A stretch of DNA of 64,000 nucleotides from Candidatus Methanomethylophilaceae archaeon (GCA_016297775.1 JAEDGA010000003.1:3148-67147), one strand, 5' to 3'. Shown: positions 49,729-59,055, numbered from the stretch's first letter. The notes: generated from the sequence alone by a model not told the origin. Numbers and translations are program-made.

Positions 49729-51762
49729 TTGATTGGTATACTCGATTATGTATGGCTTGTGCCCCTCGCCCCGGTCCTGTGCTTCGTCATCGCCGGATTC
49801 TTCGGAAAGAAGACTCCCCAGGGCGGAGGTTATATCGCGATCGCAGGTGCGCTCATCGCATTCATCATCGCGGCACTGGCCTCCTATGATTACTTCACAA
49901 GCGACTACTATGCGAACAACATCGCATACACTGTAGAAATGGAATGGATGGCAGTCGGTGAATTCAGCATCAACTTCGGTGTCTACATCGATACGCTGTC
50001 CTGTATCATGATGCTCTTCGCATCCTTCATCTCCACTCTGATCTTCATCTACTCGATCGGATACATGGATGACCAGGGTGTCAAGAAGACCAGGTACTAC
50101 GCCGAGGTCTCCCTCTTCCTGACCGGAATGCTCGGGCTTGCTGTCTCCAGCAACTACCTCGAGATGTTCGTGTTCTGGGAGGTCATGGGTCTCTGTTCCT
50201 ACCTGCTCATCGGATTCTGGAGCTTCACTCACCCCGAGGGTGATGAGGCTGCATTCAGAGCATCCTCTGCAGCAAAGAAGGCATTCCTCGTCACCCGTCT
50301 CGGTGACGTATGTCTGATGGCCGGACTCTTCGTCCTGCTCCACCTGTTCGGTTCCCTCGATTACGCGGACATCTTCAACTTCGATATCGCAACCGTCGAC
50401 TCCAACATGTTGATGGTCGCCATCCTGTTGATGTTCGCCGGTGTCGTAGGAAAGTCCGCACAGTTCCCCCTGCACGACTGGCTGCCCGATGCGATGGCCG
50501 GACCCACCACAGTCTCCGCGCTCATCCACGCAGCAACCATGGTCAAGGCAGGTATCTACCTCGTTGCAAGGTCCTACCCGATCTTCATCCACTGCACCGA
50601 TGCGATGATCATCGTCGCCGTCATCGGTGGTGTCACTGCGATCTACACAGCATCCATGGCACTCAACAACATGAACATCAAGAGGGTCCTCGCTTACTCC
50701 ACTCTGTCCCAGCTCGGATACATGGTGCTCGCTCTCGGAGCAGGTGCCTACCTGATGTCCCTGGGTATCGAAGAGGGAGAGCCCGAGCTCATGCTCCTCG
50801 GAGGAGCCGGTTACGCAGCAGGTATCTTCCACATGATCAACCACGCGTTCTTCAAGGCGCTCCTCTTCCTGTGTTCCGGATCCGTCATCCATGCGGTCGG
50901 AACCGAGGACATGCGCATGATGGGAGGACTCAGGACAAAGATGCCGATCACCGCATACACCATGCTCATCGGTTCCCTGTCCATCGCGGGTATCCCCATT
51001 CTGAGCGGATTCTGGTCCAAGGATCTGGTGCTCGAGGCTGCATTCGCACCCTTCCACCACGGACTCGGAGCAGGTTCCATCTTCATGGTGCTGTTCATCC
51101 TCGGAATGATCACCGCTTTCATGACCGCGTTCTACATGTTCCGCATGTGGTTCATGACCTTCTGCGGAGAGCCCCGCGGCCACTGCCACGGTGAGTCTCC
51201 CAAGCCGATGACCGTACCTCTCTGCATCCTTGCAGTGTTCGCGGTCATCAGTGGTCTGTTCGTCGTGTTCGACGGATCGTACTACATCCTCGAATCCCTC
51301 CGTACCACCATCGACACCGTGATCCCCTTCCACACCGGAATGGAGATCGTCGAGGAGATCTTCACCGCAATCCCCACCTATGTGGCGCTTGTGCTGGCGG
51401 TCGTCGGTATCGGAATCGCTTGGAAGCTGTACGTCAAGACACCCTACGATGCTGAGGCATTCAAGCCCGAGAACCACGGTGCACTCTACAACTTCAACGC
51501 GAAGAGGCACTACTTCCCCGAGCTCTACAACTGGATCTCCTGGAAGTTCGGAGCCGGAGTCGCAAAGGGAGTCAACGCACTCGACGTCCATGTCATCGAC
51601 GGAACCGTCAACGGACTGTCCAACGCAGTCGTCGGCGGAGGAGAGGGTCTCAGCGCGGTCCAGACCGGATACGTCCGCGACTACGCTGGTCTCGTCGCAG
51701 TCGGTGTCATCTCGATCCTGGCAGTGTTCTGCCTGATCTTCCTTTACGGAGGCGGATTCTGA
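49729..51762 (+). CDS. fpoL: Fpo/Nuo ion-pumping subunit L
   Basis: 677 residues with about sixteen membrane helices, NuoL family, an antiporter-like subunit of the distal arm. Signature stretches are EVMGLCSYLLIGFW, GKSAQFPLHDWLPDAMAGPTTVSALIHAATMVKAG and KRVLAYSTLSQLGYMVLALG with the conserved lysines. The C-terminal long helix typical of NuoL spans the last 150 residues. The start is a TTG at 49729 behind GAGGTGG (49718-49724); no ATG in frame fits. The stop overlaps the fpoM ATG by one base. Confidence 0.96.
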   Translation: MIGILDYVWLVPLAPVLCFVIAGFFGKKTPQGGGYIAIAGALIAFIIAALASYDYFTSDYYANNIAYTVEMEWMAVGEFSINFGVYIDTLSCIMMLFASFISTLIFIYSIGYMDDQGVKKTRYYAEVSLFLTGMLGLAVSSNYLEMFVFWEVMGLCSYLLIGFWSFTHPEGDEAAFRASSAAKKAFLVTRLGDVCLMAGLFVLLHLFGSLDYADIFNFDIATVDSNMLMVAILLMFAGVVGKSAQFPLHDWLPDAMAGPTTVSALIHAATMVKAGIYLVARSYPIFIHCTDAMIIVAVIGGVTAIYTASMALNNMNIKRVLAYSTLSQLGYMVLALGAGAYLMSLGIEEGEPELMLLGGAGYAAGIFHMINHAFFKALLFLCSGSVIHAVGTEDMRMMGGLRTKMPITAYTMLIGSLSIAGIPILSGFWSKDLVLEAAFAPFHHGLGAGSIFMVLFILGMITAFMTAFYMFRMWFMTFCGEPRGHCHGESPKPMTVPLCILAVFAVISGLFVVFDGSYYILESLRTTIDTVIPFHTGMEIVEEIFTAIPTYVALVLAVVGIGIAWKLYVKTPYDAEAFKPENHGALYNFNAKRHYFPELYNWISWKFGAGVAKGVNALDVHVIDGTVNGLSNAVVGGGEGLSAVQTGYVRDYAGLVAVGVISILAVFCLIFLYGGGF

Positions 51763-53258
51763 TGGATATTCCAATTCTTTCCTTACTCGTAATCATACCC
51801 TTAATCGGAGCTCTCGCAACGCTCTTCATGGGCGGACAGAGGGCTGAAAAGGCAAAGTACGTAGCCGTAGCGTTCTCCGCGATCGTCCTTGCGCTCGCGC
51901 TGTACGTCACCTTCGTGGGATACAACAACATGGCGGACCTCGCTGATCTGAAGGAGTCCTATGTCTGGTTCAAGGCAGCCGGTCTTCAGATGAACATCAT
52001 CTTCGCCATCGATGGCCTCAGCATCCTGATGGTCCTCCTCACAGCCATCCTCGTCTTCCTCGTCGTCATCTTCTCTTGGCACGAGGAGGACAAGCCCAAC
52101 TACTATCACGCGCTCCTGCTCGCGATGGAGGTCGGACTCATGGGTGTCTACATGGCACAGGACTTCTTCCTGTTCTACATCATGTGGGAGGTCACCCTCA
52201 TCCCGATGTACTTCATGATCTCTTGGTATGGAGGACCCCGCAGACACTACTCTGCGATCAAGTTCTTCATCTACACGCACGTGGCATCCGTCATCATGCT
52301 GATCGGAATCTTCGCTGTCGTGTTCCAGACCCAGATCGGTGCAGAGTACATCAGCTTCGCATTCGAGGCTGTCAGGAACGGCGCTACCCTGGCACCCGCA
52401 TTCCAGACGTTCTTCTTCGGTCTGCTCTTCTTCGGATTTGCAGTCAAGATGCCCGTCCCGCCCTTCCACACATGGCTGCCCGACGCACACGTCGAGGCAC
52501 CTACCGGAGGATCCGTCCTTCTGGCAGGAGTCATGCTTAAGATGGGATCCTACGGAATCATCAGGGTCTGCCTCGACAGCGCGATCTTCCCCGACGCAAT
52601 GGCATTCTGGCAGCCCATCATGATCGGACTCGGAATCTTCGCCATGGTCTACGGAGCATACGCCTGTATCGCTCAGAACGACCTCAAGAAGATGGTCGCA
52701 TACTCCTCCATCAGCCACATGGGAATGGTGCTGGTCGGTATGGGATGCAACTCCGTCATCGGAATCGAGTTCGCCATCTTCCAGATGTTCGCCCACGGAA
52801 TCATCTCCGGTGTCCTGTTCATGGTCTGCGGTATCGCAGGTCACAACTTCGGTACCAGGGACATGCGTCTCCTCGGCGGACTCGCAGGAAAGTTCCCTGT
52901 ATATGCACTGTTCATGATGTTCGGATTCATGGCATCCCTCGGACTGCCCGGTCTCATGGGATTCATAGCGGAGTTCGGTCTCCTCTTCGGACTTTGGGAA
53001 TACCTGGTCTCCCAGGGACTCGAGGTCCTCATCGTATTCGGACTGCTGGACATGATGCTCACCGCAGGTTACTACCTCTGGGCTATGCAGAAGACCCTCT
53101 TCGGAAAGCTCACCGACAAGATCGATCTGACCCACTGCCACGACATCGCAAAGAACGAGGTCGCAGTGCTCGCAGTCCTCTGCGCACTGATCGCGCTCTT
53201 CGGTATCTGGCCGACACTGGCTCTCGACTTCGTGATGCCTTTCGCAGGAGCATTCTAA
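51762..53258 (+). CDS. fpoM: Fpo/Nuo ion-pumping subunit M
   Basis: 498 residues with about fourteen membrane helices, NuoM family. Key stretches are EVGLMGVYMAQDFFLFYIMWEVTLIPMYFMI, FAVKMPVPPFHTWLPDAHVEAPTGGSVLLAGVMLKMGSYG and DLKKMVAYSSISHMGMVLVGMG, carrying the charged residues of the half channels. Start overlaps the fpoL stop by one base. Thirteen bases separate it from fpoN, with ribosome site AAGGAG. Confidence 0.97.
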   Translation: MDIPILSLLVIIPLIGALATLFMGGQRAEKAKYVAVAFSAIVLALALYVTFVGYNNMADLADLKESYVWFKAAGLQMNIIFAIDGLSILMVLLTAILVFLVVIFSWHEEDKPNYYHALLLAMEVGLMGVYMAQDFFLFYIMWEVTLIPMYFMISWYGGPRRHYSAIKFFIYTHVASVIMLIGIFAVVFQTQIGAEYISFAFEAVRNGATLAPAFQTFFFGLLFFGFAVKMPVPPFHTWLPDAHVEAPTGGSVLLAGVMLKMGSYGIIRVCLDSAIFPDAMAFWQPIMIGLGIFAMVYGAYACIAQNDLKKMVAYSSISHMGMVLVGMGCNSVIGIEFAIFQMFAHGIISGVLFMVCGIAGHNFGTRDMRLLGGLAGKFPVYALFMMFGFMASLGLPGLMGFIAEFGLLFGLWEYLVSQGLEVLIVFGLLDMMLTAGYYLWAMQKTLFGKLTDKIDLTHCHDIAKNEVAVLAVLCALIALFGIWPTLALDFVMPFAGAF

Positions 53259-53271
53259 GGAGTGTGAAAAA

Positions 53272-54774
53272 ATGGCTGAAATATTCGATTCACTCGCAAC
53301 AACACTGGTCGACACCTTCAAGGAGGCGACCTTTGTTCTGCCCGAGCTCATCGTGCTGATTGCAGCATTGATCGCACCCTTGGTGTTCTACCTCACGAAG
53401 AACGGCAAGATCGTTGCGGCAGTCTCGTTCGCACTGATTGCGGTCTCCGCTCTGGTCACGATGCTGCTCATGCACACCGTTACCTACGGTGTCGCAGCCT
53501 CCATGTTCGAGTTCGATGCATTCTCGTCACTGATGATGCTCCTCTTCATGGCGGTCGCGTTCCTGACCATCATGGTCTCCCCGTGCCACGTGGAGACCAC
53601 CAAGCACGCCGGAGAGTACTACGCACTCATCTGTGCGATCGTTGCAGGTATGATGTTCGCGGCATCTGCGGCCAACCTCCTCGCGATCTTCATCTCCGTC
53701 GAGGTCGTCAGTATCTCCTCCTACGCACTGGTCGCTCTCAAGAAGAACGATCCCCGTGCGTCCGAGGCCGCAGTGAAGTACCTGATCATCGGAGCGTTCT
53801 CCACAGCACTCACACTGTTCGGAATGTCCATGATCTTCGGAGTCACCGGAACACTCGACATCGCAGAGATTTCCGCTATCGTACCCACCATGGCTGCCAA
53901 CTGGGCATTCATCGTCGGTTGCATCGGAATGATCGCAGGTTACGGATTCAAGATCGCAGCAGTGCCGTTCCACTCCTGGGCACCCGATGTCTATGAGGGA
54001 GCATCCACCCCTGTGTCCGGATTCCTCGCCACCGCATCCAAGAAGATGGGATTCGCAGTACTGTTCAAGATCTTCTTCGCGCTGTTCATCATCGGCAGCA
54101 CCGGAGTCTTCACTCTTGAGTTCCAGTACGTCTTCGCCATCATCGCGGCCATCACCATGACCGTCGGTAACGTCGTGGCGATCTCCCAGAGCAACATCAA
54201 GAGGATGCTCGCATACTCGAGTGTTGCACAGGCAGGATACATCATGATCGCTCTCGCTGTCATGAGCCAGTACGCCACCACCGGAGCACTCTTCCACATG
54301 TTCACCCACGTGGTCATGAAGGGAGGAGCGTTCATCATCGTGGCCGCTCTGATCACTGCCGGACTCGGTGAGAAGATCGAGGATTACAAGGGACTCGCAA
54401 AGAGGGCACCTCTCGTCGCAGCGGCGATGATGCTGTTCCTGTTCTCTCTTGCAGGTATCCCTCCTCTCGCAGGATTCACCTCCAAGTTCGTGCTGTTCTC
54501 CGGTGCGATCTTCGTCAACGGTGCAGTCTCCATGCAGTGGATGTGGCTCGCTCTCATCGCGGTCCTCAACTCTGCCATCTCCCTGTACTACTACGCACGT
54601 GTAGTCAAGGCGATGTACATCGAGAAGCCTGCCTGCGAGGACAAGGTCTCCGTACCCAAGCCCTTCATGGTCGCCATCCTCCTCTGTGTGATCGGTGTCA
54701 TCGTTCTCGGAGTCTACCCCGAGTACCTCATCGACCTCTGCAGCAAGGCAGCGACCGCACTCTGGCTGCTCTGA
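53272..54774 (+). CDS. fpoN: Fpo/Nuo ion-pumping subunit N
   Basis: 500 residues with about fourteen membrane helices, NuoN family. SVEVVSISSYALVALKKNDPRASEAAVKYLIIGAFSTALTLFGMSMIFG, the GFKIAAVPFHSWAPDVYEGASTPVSGFLATASKKMGFA region and NIKRMLAYSSVAQAGYIMIAL supply the conserved charged residues. It is the last gene of the operon; no fpoO and no fpoF follow. The ribosome site is AAGGAGTGTG (53257-53266). A T-run terminator lies about 35 bases after the stop. Confidence 0.97.
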   Translation: MAEIFDSLATTLVDTFKEATFVLPELIVLIAALIAPLVFYLTKNGKIVAAVSFALIAVSALVTMLLMHTVTYGVAASMFEFDAFSSLMMLLFMAVAFLTIMVSPCHVETTKHAGEYYALICAIVAGMMFAASAANLLAIFISVEVVSISSYALVALKKNDPRASEAAVKYLIIGAFSTALTLFGMSMIFGVTGTLDIAEISAIVPTMAANWAFIVGCIGMIAGYGFKIAAVPFHSWAPDVYEGASTPVSGFLATASKKMGFAVLFKIFFALFIIGSTGVFTLEFQYVFAIIAAITMTVGNVVAISQSNIKRMLAYSSVAQAGYIMIALAVMSQYATTGALFHMFTHVVMKGGAFIIVAALITAGLGEKIEDYKGLAKRAPLVAAAMMLFLFSLAGIPPLAGFTSKFVLFSGAIFVNGAVSMQWMWLALIAVLNSAISLYYYARVVKAMYIEKPACEDKVSVPKPFMVAILLCVIGVIVLGVYPEYLIDLCSKAATALWLL

Positions 54775-54794
54775 TAGAGCCCGGATATAAACCC

Positions 54795-54818
54795 TTTAAA
54801 CCATTTCCTTTTTTATTC
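54795..54818 (+). terminator. T-run terminator of the fpo operon
   Basis: The stretch AAACCATTTCCTTTTTTATTCC contains a run of six T at 54809-54814, a typical archaeal intrinsic terminator, about 35 bases after the fpoN stop. The rest of the 157-base gap holds the promoter of the next gene; no further gene is seen. Confidence 0.55.
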
Positions 54819-54902
54819 CATGACGGTCGGACATCGGTATGATGGCATATCGTACGGTTGGTATCCTAAGTACGTCTGGCTATTGTTTCGTCATGCCATG
54901 TT

Positions 54903-54910
54903 TTTAAATA
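54903..54910 (+). promoter_or_regulatory. TATA-like box of the prenyl synthase gene
   Basis: TTTAAATA lies at 54904-54911 and is centred 25 bases before the ATG at 54932, so the mRNA is probably leaderless. Confidence 0.5.
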
Positions 54911-54931
54911 TCTCATAGATATGCCTAACCA

Positions 54932-55891
54932 ATGGTCGACCGCTGGGCAGATGCCATAGATTCGGAATTCTCCAAGGTAGAGGAAGTCATCCTCGACGCA
55001 CTCTCATCCGACAACGAGGAATTAGATGAGATGTGCAAATATGTCATCCAGTCCGGAGGTAAGAGGGTAAGGCCTGCTGTATGCATCCTCTCCTATCTCG
55101 CCTGTGGCGGGAAGGATGTGGACAGGGCCGTTAAGGTGGGCGCCGGTTTCGAGATCCTGCATTCCGCATCGCTCGTCCATGACGACATCGATGACAACGG
55201 GATGCTCAGGCGCGGGCGTCTGACCCTCCACAAGAAATACACTCTCACGAAGGCACTGGTGGCCGGAGATTTCATGCTGGTCCGCGGATACAGGTGTCTG
55301 TCCTCGCTTCCCGAAGAGCCCATGGACATCGTCATCAAGGCAGCCGGGATGATGGTCGAGTCCGAGTTCGTCCAGAAGGATTTCGAGCATGACCTCGACG
55401 TCACCATAGATGATTACATGGGCATCATCAAAGGAAAGACCGCCATGTTGATCACGGCAAGTGCCGCATCCGGTGCATACATAGCCACCGACGATCAGGA
55501 CTGTATCGATTCCATCGTTGAATACTCCAGCGGCATCGGTATCGCATTCCAGATCATAGACGATATCCTGGATGTCATCGGTACCGACGGCACCGGTAAG
55601 AAAGTGGGTATAGATCTCCTCGAGGGAAAGCCCACACTCCCCATCATCTACGCGATGGAGGATCCGGTATACGGAAAGGAACTCAGGGAGATCCATTCAC
55701 GTTCGGCCACGGATGCCGATGTGGCACGTGCCCTGGAATTGATCCGTATGACCGATTCGTTGGACAAGTGTTACAAGAAGGCGGAGGATGTCGCACAGGG
55801 TGCCATCGATGCTCTCGCTCCTCTTCCCGATTCCATATACAAAGAATCTCTCATCGGGCTTGCGAAGTATATCGTACGCCGCGACAGGTGA
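54932..55891 (+). CDS. idsA: Geranylgeranyl/polyprenyl diphosphate synthase
   Basis: 319 residues of the trans-isoprenyl diphosphate synthase family. The first aspartate-rich motif is HDDIDDNGMLRRG near residue 85, the second is FQIIDDILDVIG near residue 205. SGGKRVRPAVCIL at about 33 and GKTAMLITASAASGAYIA near 165 are typical. It condenses isopentenyl diphosphate with allylic primers to C20 (or related) for ether lipids; the exact chain length is not decided. It is followed four bases later by a geranylgeranyl reductase gene, an arrangement consistent with lipid core synthesis. The leaderless promoter is a strong TTTAAATA. Confidence 0.94.
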   Translation: MVDRWADAIDSEFSKVEEVILDALSSDNEELDEMCKYVIQSGGKRVRPAVCILSYLACGGKDVDRAVKVGAGFEILHSASLVHDDIDDNGMLRRGRLTLHKKYTLTKALVAGDFMLVRGYRCLSSLPEEPMDIVIKAAGMMVESEFVQKDFEHDLDVTIDDYMGIIKGKTAMLITASAASGAYIATDDQDCIDSIVEYSSGIGIAFQIIDDILDVIGTDGTGKKVGIDLLEGKPTLPIIYAMEDPVYGKELREIHSRSATDADVARALELIRMTDSLDKCYKKAEDVAQGAIDALAPLPDSIYKESLIGLAKYIVRRDR

Positions 55892-55895
55892 TACA

Positions 55896-56996
55896 ATGAC
55901 CGAGACAGTTCTCAAGACCGATATCCTCATCGTAGGTTCTGGTCCCGCAGGTTCGGTCACGGCCAAGTATGCGGCCGAGAAGGGGGCCAAGGTCACGTTC
56001 ATAGAGAGGCGCAGCAACGTCGGTGTACCCGTACGTTGTGGAGAATTCGTACCTGCCACGGATCAGGTACAGAGCATGTTCCCCAAGGCCGCCGATCTGG
56101 ATTCGTTGTTCGATACGATCCCCGCACACCTCCGTATGAGGGAGCTCAACGGTATCCGCCTCGTCAATCCCAAGGGAAAGGTCACCACGCTGGATCTTCC
56201 CGGATACAGTACCGATAGGGACCGTTTCGATCAGTATCTGGCCTCCGAGGCCTGCAAGGCTGGTGCGGAACTCATCAAGAACTGCAGTTTCAGCCGTATC
56301 GAGGACGGTGTGGCCAAGACCTCACAGGGCGACATAGAGTACAAGGTGATCATCGGAGCCGACGGTCCCGGATCCCGTGTGGCACGTTCCCTGGGCCTCA
56401 GGAATAACAGGAACCCCTATCCTGCGGTCACGGCACAGGCCAAGGGAGATTTCGATCCCTATGTTGTAATGTTCTTTGGAGGCATCGCTCCCGGCGCATA
56501 CAGTTGGATCATCCCCAAGGCGGGTCAGGCCAACGTCGGTGTCGGATTCTCCCCCAAGTTCGCCAACGGTTCGCTTCCGGAGTATTTCGAGAAGTTCAGG
56601 GTGAAGAACGGTTTCGACATCATCAACAAGTTGGAAGGCAAGTACGTGCCCAGCGAAGGCCCCATCGAGAACACCGTATCCGGGAACGGGATGGTGGTCG
56701 GCGATGCGGCCGGACACGTCGTGTCCGTCAACGGCGGAGGAATCCCTCTAGCACTCATCGCGGGACGTATATGTGGTACCGTGGCGGGCGACAACGTTAT
56801 GAACGGACGTTCCCTGGAGGATTATCAGACCCAGTGGCGCGATATCATGCTGAAACCCCTGAAGACCGCGGCATTCAACAAGAAGCTGGCGGACATATTC
56901 GCATTCCACTACGAATGGACGACCACCATGTGCATGGGCATCCTGGGTAAGCGCCGCATGAACAATCTGATCATGTGCAAGCGCATCTTCCCGTGA
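55896..56996 (+). CDS. Geranylgeranyl reductase family FAD protein (copy 2)
   Basis: 366 residues. The FAD fold opens TDILIVGSGPAGSVTAKYAAEKGAKVTFIERR, the conserved cysteine region is RSNVGVPVRCGEFVP, and VIIGADGPGSRVARSLGL plus the GMVVGDAAGHVVSVNGGGIPLALIAGR box finish the cofactor site. It is closer in the cysteine region (VPVRCGEF) to digeranylgeranylglycerophospholipid reductase than copy 1 at 29.4 kb (VPLQCTGL). Its placement straight after the prenyl synthase supports a role in saturating archaeal lipid chains. ATG 55896 sits behind AGGTGAT made by the end of that gene. Confidence 0.9.
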   Translation: MTETVLKTDILIVGSGPAGSVTAKYAAEKGAKVTFIERRSNVGVPVRCGEFVPATDQVQSMFPKAADLDSLFDTIPAHLRMRELNGIRLVNPKGKVTTLDLPGYSTDRDRFDQYLASEACKAGAELIKNCSFSRIEDGVAKTSQGDIEYKVIIGADGPGSRVARSLGLRNNRNPYPAVTAQAKGDFDPYVVMFFGGIAPGAYSWIIPKAGQANVGVGFSPKFANGSLPEYFEKFRVKNGFDIINKLEGKYVPSEGPIENTVSGNGMVVGDAAGHVVSVNGGGIPLALIAGRICGTVAGDNVMNGRSLEDYQTQWRDIMLKPLKTAAFNKKLADIFAFHYEWTTTMCMGILGKRRMNNLIMCKRIFP

Positions 56997-56997
56997 T

Positions 56998-57459
56998 TCA
57001 TCTCTTGCGGAACGCCTTCATCGGGGAGCCGCAGATGGGACATTCCTGGCTGCGTTCCTTGTACCACTTCTTGCAGCCTATGCACTGGTAGTTCCACTTC
57101 TCCACTTTCTTTATACCCTTGGTACCGACCGAACGGTTCGGTATGCCCATGACAGTACATACGTTCAATATGGAAAAGTCGTCCGAGAGCACGGTACCGT
57201 CCACATCCAGCGCGAGAGCGATGACGGTCATATCCACGGGGGACAGACGTCCCAGATCTCCGGTCCTTCTGGCACATTCCTCTACCTTATGTAAGGATTC
57301 GTCGGAACAGTCCGATGTACGGAGCATATCCCCCCAAAGGTCCAGACGCGGGTCATTGTATCTTCTGAGTTCCTTCACGACTCCCGTGGGGCAGACGGAA
57401 TCCTCTTCGGGAAGGTTCTCCATTGAGAACAATGCGGAACTGTCCAATACAAGGGTCAT
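56998..57459 (-). CDS. nob1: rRNA maturation endonuclease Nob1 homologue
   Basis: 153 residues. The PIN domain covers about residues 1-112: LVLDSSALFSMENL gives the first acidic site and VDMTVIALALDVDGTVLSDDFSILNVC the others. A zinc ribbon follows: WNYQCIGCKKWYKERSQECPICGSPM. Nob1 cleaves the 3' end of 16S rRNA in archaea. A TATA-like element (minus strand ATTATCTATATGG, 57478-57490) is centred 25 bases from the ATG, so it is leaderless. Its stop is one base from the stop of the converging reductase gene. Confidence 0.93.
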   Translation of the reverse strand: MTLVLDSSALFSMENLPEEDSVCPTGVVKELRRYNDPRLDLWGDMLRTSDCSDESLHKVEECARRTGDLGRLSPVDMTVIALALDVDGTVLSDDFSILNVCTVMGIPNRSVGTKGIKKVEKWNYQCIGCKKWYKERSQECPICGSPMKAFRKR

Positions 57460-57557
57460 GTCCGGACATCCCTATCCATATAGATAATTGCACTGTCCAC
57501 ATCGCACCGGGGGATGTGCCAGAAAAATCTTTTATCGTGTTATACAATCCCGCATGC

Positions 57558-57848
57558 ATGGCAGATATCATTGTCGATGATGACGTTAGACAGATGATCC
57601 TCGATGCCAAGCAGGATTATCGTGTCTGTACCGCTTGCAGAGGTCCCGCCCTCGTACCCATCACGGTCAAACCCGCAAAACCCAGCGATATCATCATCCC
57701 GATAGGTGACTACAAGCTCTACATCTCCATCGTCCAGTCCGAATATGTGTCCAGGGTATCCATGGACATGCTCTATTCGGAGAATGACATATACTCCTGT
57801 CCCGCACTGTCCACACTTCGCAGCATGGGATGGATCGACAAGAAGTGA
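57558..57848 (+). CDS. Small unknown protein with a CX2C pair
   Basis: 96 residues, not recognised. It begins MADIIVDDDVRQMILDAK, has CTAC near residues 23-26, then IPIGDYKLYISIVQSEYVSRVSMDMLYSE and a C at SCPALSTL, ending in MGWIDKK. Composition is that of a soluble globular protein with no membrane segment. TATA-like TTTTATC (57528-57534) is about 27 bases from the ATG, so the mRNA is probably leaderless. It lies divergent from nob1 and converges on the ThiI-like gene, five bases between stops. The start at 57558 is preferred because upstream residues of the open frame (from 57423) lie in the nob1 promoter and look noncoding. Confidence 0.65.
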   Translation: MADIIVDDDVRQMILDAKQDYRVCTACRGPALVPITVKPAKPSDIIIPIGDYKLYISIVQSEYVSRVSMDMLYSENDIYSCPALSTLRSMGWIDKK

Positions 57849-57853
57849 TGGTA

Positions 57854-58477
57854 TCAAACGCGGACGGCACCGTCTGCCGATTCCGCGACCATCCTGTCGA
57901 AATCCAACTTCGACTGATTCGCCAACACCTTCTCGGTACTGGCTTCCGTGACCGGTTTCAGAGGGACCGCCTTGCATCCCCCGGTCTGTATGATGGAGAG
58001 GTCGAACGTACCGATCCTCTTCGCTATGTCTATGATCTCCTCTTTGTCGAGACCTATGAGCGGCCTTACGATGGGGTAATCCAACATGTTCTGCTCCGCC
58101 CTTATGTTGCGGAGGGTCTGTGATGCCACCTGTCCCAGGGAATCCCCCATGATTATGCCGTCACATCCGTGATTCTCCGCGAAACGCTTGGCGACGCTCT
58201 GCATGACCCTTTTGCACATCACGCACTGGTATCCTTGGTCGCAGTTCTTCTTGATCGCAAGCTGATTGGGGCCGTGCTTTGCGATATACAACGGAAGCTC
58301 TTTGCCTGTGACCTCGGAGAGGCGTGCGGCGATCTTCCTGACCTTGTCGATCTCCTTCGGATCGCCGAACTCCCCGTTGTCCATGTGAAGCAACATGACA
58401 TCCGCTCCCACGTGTGCCATCATGTATGCGGCCACCGGTGAATCGATACCGCCGGACAGCAGGGTCACGAATCTCAT
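57854..58477 (-). CDS. ThiI-like PP-loop ATP pyrophosphatase without THUMP domain
   Basis: 207 residues. The PP-loop SGGIDSPVAAYMMA is at the N terminus, followed by MLLHMDNGEFGD, QCVMCKRVMQSVAKRF (CX2C) and MGDSLGQVASQTLRNIRAEQNM. ThiI proteins add sulfur to tRNA uridine 8 or make thiazole; their THUMP/ferredoxin-like N-terminal domain is absent here. The CVMC and GGC cysteines (C170-type, GGCKAVP) could bind an Fe-S cluster, as described for some methanogen thiouridine enzymes. ATG 58477 is chosen because it gives MRFVTLLSGGIDS; a longer frame from 58552 would run into the Csl4 gene. It is third in a cluster with Csl4 and a METTL5-like gene. tRNA thiolation is likely but not proven. Confidence 0.8.
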   Translation of the reverse strand: MRFVTLLSGGIDSPVAAYMMAHVGADVMLLHMDNGEFGDPKEIDKVRKIAARLSEVTGKELPLYIAKHGPNQLAIKKNCDQGYQCVMCKRVMQSVAKRFAENHGCDGIIMGDSLGQVASQTLRNIRAEQNMLDYPIVRPLIGLDKEEIIDIAKRIGTFDLSIIQTGGCKAVPLKPVTEASTEKVLANQSKLDFDRMVAESADGAVRV

Positions 58478-58494
58478 GTCCTTCACTTCCCGAT

Positions 58495-59055
58495 TCAGAA
58501 GATTACGTCCCCGTAATCGTCGGCAAGCTTCCTGGGGGAGGGTTTCTCGCACTTCTCGCAGTAGAGGCCGTTACCCTTCTTGACAAGCTCGGTCTTGCAG
58601 GTACCGCAGAGGGATCTGATGACCCCGAGGTGCGCATCCTTGGTGGAGAGCTGGAGGGACGGTGATACTCCGGTGACGATCGCTCTGATGCGATCTCCCT
58701 TCCTGAGCTCTCTGGATACATCATCCGTGTAATCGGGGGAGATCTTGGATACGTGGATGGTAGCGTAGGTCTCTCCTCCGAGTCCTCTCTCGGTCCCCTC
58801 CTTGGCGACGACATCTGCGGTCGCCATGGTCTTCCTGATGTCTGCGACCACCGCGTATACGACGTCCCCGACCTTCAGGATGTTGGGCGGGTTGGGGGAT
58901 ATGACCCTTGCGGTACATTCCTCGTCATTGAGTTCGAGAGTACCGATCTGTGATGCGTAGATCTTTCCGTCCTTAGCGAACGTACCTTCGGATGCGAGGT
59001 ATTCCTCCTCTACTGCGACCTCGTCTCCGGGAAAAACTTCGACTTTGTTAGACAT
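58495..59055 (-). CDS. csl4: Archaeal exosome cap subunit Csl4
   Basis: 186 residues. An N-terminal domain (VFPGDEVAVEEEYLASEGTF), a central S1 domain (LKVGDVVYAVVADIRKTMATADVVA through RELRKGDRIRAIVTGVSPSLQLSTK) and a C-terminal zinc ribbon (CGTCKTEL...GLYCEKCEKP) match archaeal Csl4, which caps the RNA exosome and recruits RNA. AAGGTGATT precedes the ATG on the minus strand. The METTL5-like gene lies upstream and the ThiI-like gene downstream, a common archaeal neighbourhood for exosome genes. Confidence 0.95.
   Translation of the reverse strand: MSNKVEVFPGDEVAVEEEYLASEGTFAKDGKIYASQIGTLELNDEECTARVISPNPPNILKVGDVVYAVVADIRKTMATADVVAKEGTERGLGGETYATIHVSKISPDYTDDVSRELRKGDRIRAIVTGVSPSLQLSTKDAHLGVIRSLCGTCKTELVKKGNGLYCEKCEKPSPRKLADDYGDVIF

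Noticed and set aside
49666..53351. Very long open frames on the minus strand opposite fpoL and fpoM (702 and 516 codons)
   Set aside because: They are antisense to clear NuoL and NuoM genes. Their translations are rich in Glu/Asp/His/Gly/Cys/Ser without any domain. Codon bias of the real strand keeps stops out of that frame.
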